Shown one piece after another: positions 48,401-55,946 of a stretch of DNA of 64,000 nucleotides; within the stretch, counting starts at the first letter, position 1; each line of letters starts with the position of its first letter. The notes beneath the pieces were generated by a model, which worked only from the letters and a program-made list of their open reading frames with translations, made no database searches and was not told the DNA's origin. Origin of the DNA: Atrichornis clamosus. Taxonomy: Eukaryota > Chordata > Aves > Passeriformes > Menuridae. Both the position numbers and the translations under genes were made by a program. The stretch covers positions 62,001 to 126,000 of the forward strand of contig WBMZ01000206.1 in assembly GCA_013400975.1 (NCBI GenBank), written 5' to 3'.

Positions 48401-49611
48401 AACTGGAAATGATAAAACTGAATCCACCTGCTCTGAGAAGAAAGCTCAGGTGGTGAAGAGTCAGGAACATGAACAGAAGGTGCTGAGAAAATTAATTTGC
48501 ATGGCAAAATGCTTGAAGTTGGGCGAGTCTGAAAATCTGGTCCGCAAATGTGATGATGGAGAGTGATGGTTCCCAACCTGTGGGACCTGGGAAACGGCCA
48601 TGGATAGTGCGGCCTCGGCCTGCTGCTCCCCGGCTGGTGTGCAGTGGCACTGGGCTGTGGCAGAGCTGTTCTCACTGCTCTTGTGCTCCTTCTCCCCGGG
48701 CAGGCGCCTGTGGCAGCACGTCACCAACTCTCTGAAGGAAGGGAACATCGACGCAGCCACGGAGCACAAGCACCGCCTGGAAGAGAGGCAGCGAGCAGAG
48801 GAGAGGCAGCGCGCGGCACTCACAACCCCCTGGAAACCCAAGTTCTTTGCCAAAGAGGTACTTTGAGGCTCTGGGCTTAGAGACCCCTCAGCGGATTTCT
48901 GCACAGAGGAACTAGGCTGTACAAGTGAATGTGGATTTTGTCATGGGCTGGTGGTGGTATGTACCACTGATCGCTTCAGATTCTCTCTGACAGAGTCTGG
49001 CTCTTGAAGGAGAGCAGTGGATTTTTCTCTCTATGTTGTAAACTTGTTGACTGTTCTTCAGTTAGATTGATTTTGATCTGGATTTCTGGTACCTAATGTT
49101 AGGCACTTAAAGCGATGTGTTTTCCTGTAAAATCCAGCCCTTACTTTTCTAATGCTGCTTACTCACATGCCCTACTACTCTTGATCTCAGCATACTCAAT
49201 GAGCACAATCCAGGAATATCTCTCCAATGTAAGTAAGCACGGACATCCTAAACACAGTCTCGGGCAAGTTCGTCTTTGCCCTTCCATGGAGGAAAGGCAG
49301 ATGGGGAACGAGACTGACTGAGGGAATTGTTACCTTAGCCAGGGTGTGCAGCTATTTAAACCAGCATCTGTTGCATCTTCCCGTTGCTTCTCTTCCCCCT
49401 TGTAATTTTTTCCCTCCTGCCCAGATTGGTTGACAATTCATTAAGCACAGAATTTTCAGATGACAGGGACGACTTCTTGCTTGGTCTTATTTTAGATTTT
49501 GCGTGGACATACACAGATTCAGTATTTATAAATCTTGTTTGTAAACTCTCCTTAATTTTCTTGCAGGGTGAGGGCTGGCTGTACATGAATCCTCTCTGGA
49601 AGACCCACTGA
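3280..49611 (+). CDS. OSBPL10: OSBPL10 (ORP10), 3' eight exons, 5' partial
   Basis: Spliced gene for oxysterol-binding-protein-related protein 10, a cytosolic lipid-transfer protein. ORP10 is known to carry phosphatidylserine against PI4P at ER-Golgi/endosome contacts, often paired with ORP9. Eight exons join without a frame break into 521 residues plus stop. Human ORP10 is about 764 residues (from memory), so the N-terminus and PH domain lie before the window. In window numbering, residues 1-122 are linker, 123-170 an acidic linker, and about 172-521 the ORD lipid-binding domain. The ORD shows the lid/start [13 protein letters not shown] at 174, [10 protein letters not shown] at 232, the family signature EQVSHHPP at 288-295, and the K478-x3-E482-x3-R486 set that contacts PI4P phosphate in the family. 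OSBPL11 is the closest alternative, but the downstream convergent STT3B and the C-terminus favour OSBPL10. Confidence 0.95.
3491..11997 (+). other. OSBPL10: OSBPL10 intron, 8.5 kb
   Basis: Contains repeat copy A near its 3' end. A 190-codon frame at 3650-4222 and a frame at 9199-9438 lie here, but neither matches anything I recognise. Otherwise nothing supportable. Confidence 0.8.
11774..11864 (+). repeat. Dispersed repeat copy A (unnamed)
   Basis: Shares CTTGCTTTGG..TATTTAGGGTGTTTC, GCAGGA.TATCATTTGAG.TATTG and AA/AG CTAGTTCAGA with 15903-15985. Over about 85 aligned bases most positions agree, with one 4-6-bp gap. Neither copy resembles CR1 or the LTR. Confidence 0.75.
11998..12152 (+). 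CDS. OSBPL10: OSBPL10 exon (linker, STEQLKNG)
   Basis: Exon of 155 bp with acceptor CTTCAG ending at 11997 and consensus donor GTAAGT at 12153. The first two bases complete a split Glu codon carried over from the 3280-3490 exon; the exon ends in phase 0. It encodes a Ser/Pro-rich, probably disordered linker containing [18 protein letters not shown] and [10 protein letters not shown], both characteristic of ORP10. It has no open frame long enough to stand out, and was found from the splice sites, frame continuity and protein similarity. Confidence 0.92.
13369..13417 (+). repeat. T/G low-complexity tract
   Basis: Runs of 6-9 T separated by G or GGG, then CCCC; a simple-sequence stretch in intron. 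Confidence 0.85.
15903..15985 (+). repeat. Dispersed repeat copy B (unnamed)
   Basis: Second copy of the 11774-11864 element, same orientation, about 4.1 kb downstream in the next intron. Similarity fades on both sides beyond the stated limits. Confidence 0.75.
16240..16386 (+). repeat. G/T-rich low-complexity tract
   Basis: About 145 bases made almost wholly of G and T in GTT, GTTT and TTTTG units, including (TTG)n, (GTTT)n, (GT)5 and long T runs. The complementary strand reads as Lys/Thr/Asn/Gln-rich open frames that are an artefact of this composition. Confidence 0.9.
19755..19930 (-). mobile_element. CR1 LINE 3' fragment, minus orientation
   Basis: Begins AATCATAATGGAATCACAGAG on the + strand, then GGCTTGAAAGGGACCTCCGAGGTCC and ends near GGGGTCCCACAACCTCTCTG. 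This is the reverse complement of a CR1 3' end; it is the only CR1 copy in this orientation here. About 175 bp, diverged. Confidence 0.85.
23281..24387 (+). mobile_element. Solo LTR of an avian endogenous retrovirus
   Basis: About 1.1 kb of GC-richer DNA in OSBPL10 intron 11998/29995, starting TATAGTGGGTTTGC (degraded TG end) and ending CCACCACA. It has the layout of an LTR: a promoter-like ATTTAAGAAGG at about 23462, a central degenerate tandem array of roughly 40-bp units with CCCATGGA/GCTGGAGCAGG cores (about 23570-24005), and AATAAA at 24205 followed by the R/U5-like end. I recall this sequence as an abundant passerine LTR repeat; the database name I cannot give. No internal retroviral genes flank it, so it is solo. 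I find no clear target-site duplication (left AAAGCC, right ACCGCG), consistent with age. The open frames inside it on both strands follow the internal repeat and are not genes. Confidence 0.75.
25165..26040 (+). mobile_element. CR1 LINE fragment with broken RT C-terminus
   Basis: About 880 bp matching the end of CR1 ORF2 and its 3' UTR. The familiar pieces are all there in order: the [21 protein letters not shown] segment, [19 protein letters not shown], a CTGGGCTCCCCAGTGCAAGAG stretch, GTGCCCAGTGACAGGACAAG, and the TGCCTGCTTGAGCAGGGG 3' segment. The frame is shifted several times, so this is a dead, 5'-truncated non-LTR retrotransposon copy. It contains the only ambiguous base in the window (N at 25430). 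Confidence 0.9.
27158..27203 (+). repeat. Two-copy 23-bp tandem repeat
   Basis: Two adjacent 23-base units starting TGTACTC and ending TTCAA, differing at three positions (C/T, A/C, A/G). Confidence 0.85.
28131..28195 (+). repeat. Purine-only tract upstream of candidate first exon
   Basis: Positions 28131-28176 are 46 uninterrupted purines, A-runs then AG/G-runs, and the purine bias continues to 28195 with two T interruptions. It lies about 115-180 bp upstream of the candidate first-exon ATG. Such tracts can exclude nucleosomes or form triplex DNA. It could equally be the expanded poly(A) of an old retrotransposed sequence, since the bases before it show no clear repeat identity to me. Confidence 0.8.
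28309..28356 (+). CDS. OSBPL10: Candidate alternative first exon of OSBPL10
   Basis: An ATG at 28309 opens a 16-codon reading frame ([16 protein letters not shown]) that runs without a stop into a consensus donor ACT|GTAAGT at 28357. It ends in phase 0, and the next known exon (29995) starts in phase 0, so splicing gives an uninterrupted 415-residue protein. That protein would have the acidic linker and complete ORD but no PH domain. Known family precedent: ORP1, ORP4 and ORP9 make short, PH-less forms from internal promoters. Against it: the ATG context (T at -3, A at +4) is weak and no CpG island marks the promoter. A chance ATG plus donor is possible. Confidence 0.4.
29995..30141 (+). CDS. 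OSBPL10: OSBPL10 exon (acidic linker into ORD)
   Basis: Exon of 147 bp (49 codons, phase 0 at both ends). The acceptor is TTTCATTTCAG ending at 29994 and the donor GTATGA starts at 30142. It encodes a strongly acidic segment ([16 protein letters not shown]) followed by [20 protein letters not shown], the start of the ORP ligand-binding module. Because both ends are phase 0, any upstream exon ending in phase 0 can splice to it. Both the 12152 donor and the candidate alternative first exon ending at 28356 meet this condition. Confidence 0.94.
30142..36644 (+). other. OSBPL10: OSBPL10 intron, 6.5 kb
   Basis: No repeat that I can name. A GC-richer section at 35.4-36.0 kb carries overlapping frames on both strands (the longest 122 codons) with no recognisable domain; an old unidentified repeat is possible. 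Confidence 0.8.
36645..37128 (+). CDS. OSBPL10: OSBPL10 exon (ORD core, EQVSHHPP signature)
   Basis: Largest exon in the window: 484 bp, 161 codons plus one base, acceptor GCATACAG ending at 36644, donor GTAAGA at 37129. It starts [15 protein letters not shown] and carries [12 protein letters not shown] (36825-36860), whose Lys and Asn bind ligand in the Osh/ORP family. It also carries the diagnostic EQVSHHPP at 36993-37016, whose paired histidines bind PI4P phosphate. Between these motifs is a variable polar loop (about residues 250-275, window numbering) that differs from the human loop I remember; this loop is usually the least conserved part of the ORD. No inactivating change is seen. Confidence 0.97.
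40144..40310 (+). mobile_element. CR1 LINE 3' fragment
   Basis: GGTTGCCCAGAGAAGCTGTG, CCCCATCCCTGGAAGTGTTC, GAGCAACCTGGTCTAGTGGA and a terminal TTTTTAAGGTCCCATCCACC are standard CR1 3'-UTR sequence. It ends with a degraded ATTCTTTGATGATG repeat. About 167 bp, 5'-truncated. Confidence 0.9.
41381..41820 (+). promoter_or_regulatory. CpG-dense intronic block with three CACGTG E-boxes
   Basis: CACGTG occurs at 41385-41390, 41494-41499 and 41815-41820. The stretch 41470-41710 holds about 11 CpG (for example CCGCGG, ACGTACG, CCGG), far more than the surrounding intron. This looks like an enhancer or cryptic promoter rather than a repeat. A minus-strand open frame of 132 codons overlaps it but has no recognisable domain. 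Function is inferred only from composition and motif clustering. Confidence 0.35.
42890..43170 (+). mobile_element. CR1 LINE 3' fragment
   Basis: About 280 bp with TTTAGTGACAGGACACAGGG, AAACTGAAAGAGGGTAGTTT, GAGGCACTGGAACAGGTTGC and ACCTTCAAGGTCCCTTCCAA, closing in CATTCTGTGATTG. Same type as the copies at 40.1 and 47.8 kb but longer at the 5' side. Confidence 0.9.
45113..45299 (+). CDS. OSBPL10: OSBPL10 exon (ORD beta-barrel)
   Basis: Exon of 187 bp with acceptor TTCCTGTAG ending at 45112 and donor GTATGG at 45300. Two bases complete a split Gly; the exon ends in phase 2. It encodes [20 protein letters not shown], then [20 protein letters not shown] and [11 protein letters not shown]. These are beta-strands of the ORD barrel and are highly conserved across ORPs (GYxAxxxFxxKxFxGG pattern). 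The open frame runs past the donor into the intron to 45489, so an unspliced or retained-intron product would add about 60 unrelated residues. Confidence 0.96.
45300..46731 (+). other. OSBPL10: OSBPL10 intron, 1.4 kb
   Basis: Plain intron. The exon frame continues open to 45489, then no further coding signal appears. Confidence 0.85.
46732..46914 (+). CDS. OSBPL10: OSBPL10 exon (ORD, V-x-A-E-V-K / GEWN)
   Basis: Exon of 183 bp with acceptor TTGAATTAG ending at 46731 and donor GTGAGG at 46915. One base completes a split Arg; the exon ends in phase 2. It encodes [20 protein letters not shown], then [18 protein letters not shown] and a basic stretch. The G-E-W-N segment is a standard ORD landmark. 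No open frame in the raw translation marks this exon well; it was placed by splice sites and frame continuity. Confidence 0.95.
47311..47346 (+). repeat. 21-bp partial tandem repeat
   Basis: GTGTGAGATATAAAG occurs at 47311 and again at 47332, separated by TGTGCA. It follows an AT-rich (TATATA) stretch at 47260-47290. Confidence 0.85.
47845..48088 (+). mobile_element. CR1 LINE 3' fragment
   Basis: About 244 bp with GGTTTAGATTAGGTATTGGG, GTGGCTGCCCCATCCCTGGA, GAGCAACCTAGTCTAGTGGG and a terminal TTTAAGGTCCCTTCCAGCCG followed by ATTCTATGATGATTCT. It lies in the OSBPL10 intron 46915-48703. Confidence 0.9.
48704..48857 (+). CDS. OSBPL10: OSBPL10 exon (K-E-R PI4P contact helix)
   Basis: Exon of 154 bp with acceptor CCCCGGGCAG ending at 48703 and donor GTACTT at 48858. 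One base completes a split Arg, and the exon ends in phase 0. It encodes [20 protein letters not shown] followed by [16 protein letters not shown] and [11 protein letters not shown]. The spacing K478-E482-R486 (window numbering) fits the Lys/Glu/Arg trio used by Osh4/Osh6-type domains. The exon is unusually GC- and CpG-rich for this window. The donor GTACTT is weak at +4 to +6, but the downstream exon fits exactly. Confidence 0.95.
48858..49566 (+). other. OSBPL10: OSBPL10 last intron, 0.7 kb
   Basis: Plain intron between the K-E-R helix exon and the terminal exon. I see nothing in it. Confidence 0.85.
49567..49611 (+). CDS. OSBPL10: OSBPL10 terminal coding exon
   Basis: The last coding exon has 45 coding bases. 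The acceptor is TTTTCTTGCAG ending at 49566. It encodes [14 protein letters not shown] then TGA (49609-49611). The pattern G-x-GWxYxxPLWK closes human ORP10 too, where I remember a tail several residues longer. The shorter end here is either lineage-specific or reflects an altered stop position. The exon continues directly into the 3' UTR. Confidence 0.93.
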   Translation, partial: GEGWLYMNPLWKTH

Positions 49612-49794
49612 CGGGAGAGAGCAGTTGCCTCATAAGTCTACCTGAAAGGCATTAAAATGATACAGTATGTAACTTCAGGATGTCCTTGGATAGGTCCTGT
49701 TCCCAGAAGATCCCCACGGGAAGCTATGTACTGTGAATGATGCATCTCAAAATAACCACGAGCTCGAGTTTACCCAGGAGCCATTTCGTGTGTA

Positions 49795-49872
49795 CAGACA
49801 CACAGACACACACGCACAGGCCCCTGAGCACACACGTGTGTACACACAGCGTGCATGTGTTGGTGTGTGTGT
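49795..49872 (+). repeat. CA-rich then TG-rich simple sequence in OSBPL10 3' UTR
   Basis: About 55 bases of (CA)-like sequence with G interruptions are followed by about 22 bases of (TG)-like sequence. The left arm ACACACAGACACACACGCAC can pair with GTGCATGTGTTGGTGTGTGT on the right, and the middle holds the palindrome CACACACGTGTGTA. In RNA this would form a long imperfect hairpin. Confidence 0.85.
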
Positions 49873-52278
49873 TACTTACACTACATGTGAACACAATCAA
49901 CACCAATAGCGACTCAAAGACCTTTTCCTCAAAGTGTTAGGGCACAGAACTCCGGCTGGACTCGGCCGGGGTTCCCCGAGTTGTGTGCTTGCAGGATCAG
50001 GCCCTATGCTAGTATTTAAGAAAATACTTTTTTATTAGTACTGGTTAAGGTTTTTCTATTTTTCACTTTTGCCAAAAATGTTTTGCACTTAAAATGTGAC
50101 GTGTCTCTTAATGGCAGTCGTTCTGTCTGCACAGTCACCGAGTAACTCACTTTGACGTGCGAATGATCCACTGGCCGCGCTCGCTCCGGGTTGCTGAGTT
50201 AAGGGCATGTTCCCGTCACTGCCGAGTGTGAACTTCCTGCCATCCCATCAGAAGTAGCAGTACCTTCTCAGGAGCGTTGTTCGCACTGACCCGCTGTGTT
50301 CTTTGTCTGTTTGTGCTCCGGCTGCTTAATCCATCCCTGGTCACCACCCCTGAGCTGCTCTGGTGACTCTGATCTTGCTGTGTGATGCTCTCTGGCTGCT
50401 GTCATGCCAACTCTTCTGGCTTACATGTTCTACTAAACGGGATTGCTCCTGGATGAGACATTTGGATGAGTAGAGATGATATAACTAGCCTTCCCACAGA
50501 AATGATTTTCTGATGGAAAAGTAACAATTTAGTAAATTATTACACAGAGACAATAACTTTATTAATGGAAGAAATGAAATGGGGTGTAATTTGTTTTGTA
50601 AAGTTAAAAAAGTAAAAAATCCTGTAGCTTCATCTTGCTTTGTAAAGTAACTACTGTGACACTGACCAAGTGGATTCTGAAAGTGTGCTAAGGCTTTGTT
50701 GGTTTTTAGTTCCCATTTGTTGAAAGTGAAGATGTTTTTGAGAGAGGTGGCAGCCAAACACACATGTAAAGTGTGCTGACTTCTTCTCAGTGCCCCGTGA
50801 AGAAACCACTGTATTTCTAACACACAGTAGCTTGGATGCTTGTCTGTAGAACTGATTCATTTTGTGCCTTTTGTCTGCTTTCTTAATACACCAACTTATG
50901 CTTTTATAGATGCTACACAAAGATACCTAGGTCAAAGCACTGCTCACATCTGTCCTGGTGCGTCCTGCGTTTTGGTTTTTTGGTAGATGTTACAATCTCT
51001 TGAGCAACTCGGAAGGCCGAGCGGAGACGTGTGCACAAGGACACATGCCATTAGTTGTTCCTTTGGATTTGAACTTCAGATCTCTATTTAATGAAGGTGT
51101 GGCTCCTTTTTCCTCCTGAATGCTATTTTGTCTGCTTGTCTGTTCTTTTTTTTTTTGCACATGAGAAAGATTCATGTTCTAAATGATTTAAATCCTATTT
51201 TTAAAAAAAAGTGGATTGTATGAGCTTGGTTTTGTAACTGACACTTTTTTTTTTAAGAGAAAAAAAAGTCTTATTTTTTAGGAATAGTTGATGCAGTAGT
51301 TTTCTGTAACAGAACCAAAATGATGCTGTCCTAGTAATCACTGAACTGCTACCCAGTATAATCAGGAAAATGTGTAATCACCTGCAAAAATTCACTTTAT
51401 AACGGATCCACTCTTGTTCTAGAGCTTAGTCTGATAAGTACCTAGAAGTATTCCTACAGTTTGTAGTATCATCACAAAGAACAACTGAAAAAGCAGAACT
51501 AAACACATGGAACATCCTCCCAGAACTCTTTCACACACCAAAGAACACGACACAAGCTCACGGAACAGCCACTGCAAACCTCTGTGTCAGGCACGCAGGC
51601 CTGCGCCCCTGAAGGAGTCGATCTCTTTCAGCTGTGATGGTGTGACTGCCGAGGCTACAGCGATGCCGTAGCTGTTCTTTTAAGGGGAAATTTGAGTAAT
51701 TTTCTGCTTGTAATTTATTGAAGATTTTCTCTGTCTGCATGGTTGGTTGTTTCTGCATGCCTAGGACATTCCACTTGTGCTCTGATCAATGTTTTGTTTT
51801 GTTCTAATGCTGTGAAGAATCCCAATGCCATTACCACTGTTTCTTGCCCAAAGTAACTTGGGAGACACAAACGTAAAAAGTCCTTTCTGAAAAGATCCCA
51901 TCAGCGAGAGATTCCAGAACACGATTAACACGTCTCATTTTATTTTTCTGATAGTTATGTGTTCGGTATATTTTACAGGACTGAAAAGTAAATATTCATA
52001 AGCCTTATTCCATAGGTCATTCCAATAGCTGTCTTGGAATTGCAAGTAAATACTTTCAAGTAGCCTATGTACACTGAATTCTAATGTAAAAACCTCCATG
52101 TACTTCAGGTTTTTTTTTTTGTGCACACCTGTAGAAAGCCTATGCAACCTTTTTCTTTCTAAAATTAGAAATGTTCAGAAAGAAAATTTATACCTTTATC
52201 ATTTAAAAGATGCTCTGGCAGTCTCTTCTGATTTGCCTTCCTTTCATAATTTGTGAATTTAAGATGAGAATGCTCATG

Positions 52279-52284
52279 AATAAA
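52279..52284 (+). terminator. OSBPL10: Poly(A) signal, OSBPL10
   Basis: AATAAA followed within about 10-40 bases by a T/GT-rich element (TTTGTTTCATTTAGTAGTGGG), the usual arrangement for cleavage and polyadenylation. It is the first canonical hexamer on the + strand after the stop codon. Confidence 0.6.
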
Positions 52285-52305
52285 GGATTTGTTTCATTTA
52301 GTAGT

Positions 52306-54299
52306 GGGATGCCCTTTCTCTTTCCATGGAAGCATTAGTTAAGTGGTGTCAGTCACCGACTGTCCAGGAGCTGCCTGCATGGTTCCCATGGGAGCGATTT
52401 GCCAGCTGGATCCTGGGTTGTTGTAGGGTCTTTCTGCCCTGCACATGCTGCCAGACACTCTGTAGGTAAGTTTGTGCTTAAATTGGACAGCTCTACCCTG
52501 GGAAAATGGGGCTGGGTAGCAACACAGCTTTAGGAAAGGCTGGGGAACATTTGCCTTATTTTGGCAAGTAAAAAGGAAATAGGTTAAAGGTGTCCCCTTG
52601 CTTCTGAAAATCGTTTCATTTTATCTTCATCACTAACAGAGATTCTTGATTAGAAGAAACACAACTCTACCCTACTGCAGCATTGGACACTTGCACTGTG
52701 CTTAGAGGAATCACATGGATCCTGGCCAGCATTTTTCAAGTGTTAGATAATGCCCTCCTGGTTTTCTTTAAACATTCATCCACAGCATTGGAAACAATCT
52801 TGCTGGAACACTTTGTTTTTATGCAAAACGGAAAACAACACTGGCTGTAAATAGGGCAGGAAGCACTACCCAGTCCTGTTCCTTGCCTTCCGTGGCATTG
52901 CTTCAGGGCCACGTCTTGGAGCAGTTTATACACGTGGGTTAAAGACATGGGAGAGTTGTAGTCATATTTTCAGTTTTTACTCATGGTGAGACTGGTAAGT
53001 ACAAAGGGCTCCGTCAAAGCATTCAGCTGTTTTTTCAAGAGTAAATCTATCAAGATATTTAATTAATGATTTTTCTCCCCCTCTGTTATGAAATTACAAG
53101 TCAAAATATTTCTTTTGGGATTACCAACAGCACTGTCTGCATCACTGCTCTCAGTGTGATGGTTAAGAGATACAGAACCTCTGCAATATTGACTTCTAGA
53201 CACTTGCAGCTTCAGTTCCTTAGCAACTGATGACCAGAGCCTGGCTTAAGTAGTTGGGTTTTTTTTTGTTGTACTGTTTGTGGCAATCATGCTTCAAAAT
53301 TTGACAGTAGAACAAGAAAAGGATGGCTGTAGCTAAGGAAATGAACTAGTCAGGGAGGTGTGTGTGATGAAGATGGAAGATGCTGGTAGTCATTGCTGGT
53401 AACAGTGCCTCCCACACAGGAGGTAGGAGTTAGTTTAGCTGTGGAATTCGAGGATGCGGGTGTAAACCTATGTGCTGTGCAGATTCCTGAGGAACCAAGG
53501 AAGGTGAGACAATGCCAGTTCTTCTTTGTACTGCTGCTTTTTCTAACTGACCCAATGACTCCAACTTCTTACTTCATTATAAAATTGGCAGAATCCTTGA
53601 AGTTGTTAGGTTTAAGAAAGCTCGGGTAAGTAGTGGGCAACTTCAGGCTCAGGCTGGCTGGGATCCCTGCAGTTGGCTTTTATTTCACATGCCTCAGATT
53701 CACTTATTTCTGCTGTTAAAAAAATGCTGTCACCTAAGGCAGAAAAGAGTCTGACAAACTGTAAAGATACCTAAAAATGGGAGGGCAGTCGTGTATTTCC
53801 TTTTTTAAAACAAGGCTGAATTACTGCCAAGCCACAGAGAGATTGACTGGCAGCATCTGTCCTGCTGCCTTTCAGGTGTTCTTCCAAATGTTAGATCCTT
53901 TACTTCTTACCAGTGGTCAGGATGCAGATTGGCTTGGAAGCAGCAAGATCCTAGAAATCATGCATCACGTAATCAATCACCCCTTCTGCAGGGGGTGAGC
54001 AGCTGTAACAGCTTGAGGAGCTCCAGATGCTGGAAGGATTTGCTGAAATGTGTGGCTGGGAAGGATGGCTGCTGTTCCCTGGAAGTGTGACAGCCACCTT
54101 CACTTCATCACAGCAGAGGCTCTAGATTTGGCTTTATATGTTTAAGCTGGAGGCATGTTAAGGAGCTGCTGTGGCTTCATTACAGCAGCTTCATGAGGTC
54201 AGGAGATTTGCATGATGGAGTTCTGATGTCTTAATTTATGACTAGGACTACAAGCAACATCTCATCAAGTTAATCACAACAAAACTGACACAAAAGCCT
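52306..54299. other. Intergenic region between convergent OSBPL10 and STT3B
   Basis: About 2 kb between the two inferred cleavage sites. It has unremarkable composition and only short chance reading frames on both strands. I see no repeat, RNA gene or exon that I can support. Its size depends on the two poly(A) assignments; if longer UTR forms exist, the transcripts could approach or overlap. Confidence 0.6.
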
Positions 54300-55865
54300 T
54301 AACACAAAACTTGAATTAACTTTATTTTCCCCTACAGTCAACAACTGGTCTGCATTGAGCTTTAAAGCAACAAAATAAAATGAAATCTCCAAACGACAGG
54401 GGCCAGAAATCCAGATTTAATTACCTTTGTGAAAATGTTGCAGCTGTAGTATTGGTCGGTATAAACCATTGGAGTCAAAAATGAGTTCATAAATCAAAAA
54501 AATATTCTACACCTTGGGAAAGAAGTCAGCAGTAACATTCTCACAGAACACTGTAAATTTACATTTTCTTCATGAAAGGTACATACTATTCTGCATTTTA
54601 CATCAAGTTATTGATGCAAGTTTTGTTTCTATAAAAAGTTACAACCTGTGGCAGGAAAACAAACTGCAAAACCCTTTCATTTTAATTAAAGAAAATTTTC
54701 AAGTCTGTATAAAGTTTCCTTATAGCTGGAAAGTGAACATGTTCAGTCTCCATTTATATTTTAGTGCATTTAATCTGACAGTTTTCACCACTTAAAAAAA
54801 ACCAAACCGAAACCAGTATAAAAGACAAAGCAAATAGCACTACAGCAGGAATTTCTTCAATTGATTTAAGCACTCTAAATAAAAATGCAGAGAAACAGAT
54901 TTCCAGAAAAACTTCCACCCTCACAAAAAAGGCAGTGAGGGGTGAAGAGGTTTGCAAATCTTCTACCTCTGATAGCCACAGAAAAGGGGTTTTGTATACC
55001 TGTCAACCTTCTTTTCCCCAATAAACAGGCTATACTTGTTTTACCAATGTAAACATTCACCTAAAATAGTTTCATTTCTGTTCTGAAGCACCAGCTGCTA
55101 CGTGGTGCTCAGCTGTGTGTTGTTATAGCATTCATTACTGTCGTTTCAGATCTTTCAGGAGGTTACAAATTTAGCCCTTGTATCTACAGTGTGCAAGATT
55201 TGCCTTGTCTACCTTGTGAAATGACAGTGTAAGGCAGCAATACTGCAATCCCATGTTGGACAAAAGCAGCTTGTCCAATTAATCTGTCCTGTCACCTCTT
55301 GTGAAAACTGCAGCTTTGCTTCTTACACTCCGGCTCAAAACCAGCCTGCAGCAAGAGTAAAAGGACATTGAAAGAAACCATTGAAAAATAATCATGGGAG
55401 TAACTTGTTTTGGAAGTTGAATTTGAGAGAGCTCTGCCACCTCTTTCTTGTCGAAAAAGAGTCATTTTCAGATGTCACCACTCCAGTTCTCATTCTGCTG
55501 CTATTCAGCTGAACAGTGTTCTCCAAAAAAGATTGACAAGTATGCATGTGCCAAGGACCAAATTACAGGGTTCTTTGGTAAAGTCAGTCCAAATTCTCAA
55601 CGGATTTGAAGGATAATATGTACCAATAAAAAAAATGCTGCTCGACTTGGATAGCAGCTCTGTCTTGCTTCACATTACAAATCTAAAACAGCTGTTCTCA
55701 ATAAGCCAATATTTTTAATCAGACATTGCCTGAAAATTTTGTACAATAATCTGGACCAATGATGGTTCTGTACCCTCATGTTGCTGTGAAACATGATTTG
55801 AGCTAAAGGCAAAGACTGGTTATCTCAAGGACAACTGCTTCGTATTAGCAATCAGAACAATGTGT
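54300..55865 (-). other. STT3B: STT3B 3' UTR
   Basis: About 1.6 kb between the STT3B stop and the minus-strand poly(A) signal at 54321-54326. Reading frames here are short and unsupported. The lower boundary assumes cleavage some 20 bases past the signal. Confidence 0.65.
54321..54326 (-). terminator. STT3B: Poly(A) signal, STT3B
   Basis: TTTATT on the + strand, that is AATAAA for STT3B. Further downstream on the minus strand comes a GT-rich stretch (GTTTTGTGTT, then TTTTGTGTCAGTTTTGTTGTG), a good downstream element. Confidence 0.65.
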
Positions 55866-55946
55866 TTAAACTGTCTTCCTGTTGGGTCTCTTGCCTTTCT
55901 TTAAAATTAGTTTATTCTTAATGTAGCCACGCTTCCTTTTGGAGGT
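55866..55946 (-). CDS. STT3B: STT3B terminal coding exon
   Basis: Coding part of the last exon: 26 codons and TAA (stop on plus-strand 55866-55868). The acceptor is TTTCTTTTTAG before 55946. The product tail [20 protein letters not shown] is highly basic and ends in RKTV. This KR-rich extension is typical of STT3B and absent from STT3A. It runs directly into the 3' UTR. Confidence 0.95.
   Translation of the reverse strand, partial: TSKRKRGYIKNKLILKKGKRPNRKTV

Larger units (their letters stand above)
46915..48703 (+). other. OSBPL10: OSBPL10 intron, 1.8 kb
   Basis: Holds the 21-bp tandem repeat and a CR1 fragment; otherwise featureless. Confidence 0.85.
49612..52305 (+). other. OSBPL10: OSBPL10 3' UTR
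   Basis: Non-coding continuation of the last exon. It begins at the stop codon and most likely ends 15-25 bases after the AATAAA at 52279-52284, the first canonical signal downstream; an ATTAAA at 49651 would give an implausibly short UTR. It includes a CA/TG simple-sequence block (49795-49872), a CpG-rich stretch (49950-50330), and T/A-rich DNA further on. Reading frames inside it are chance. The exact end is an inference from the signal. Confidence 0.7.
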
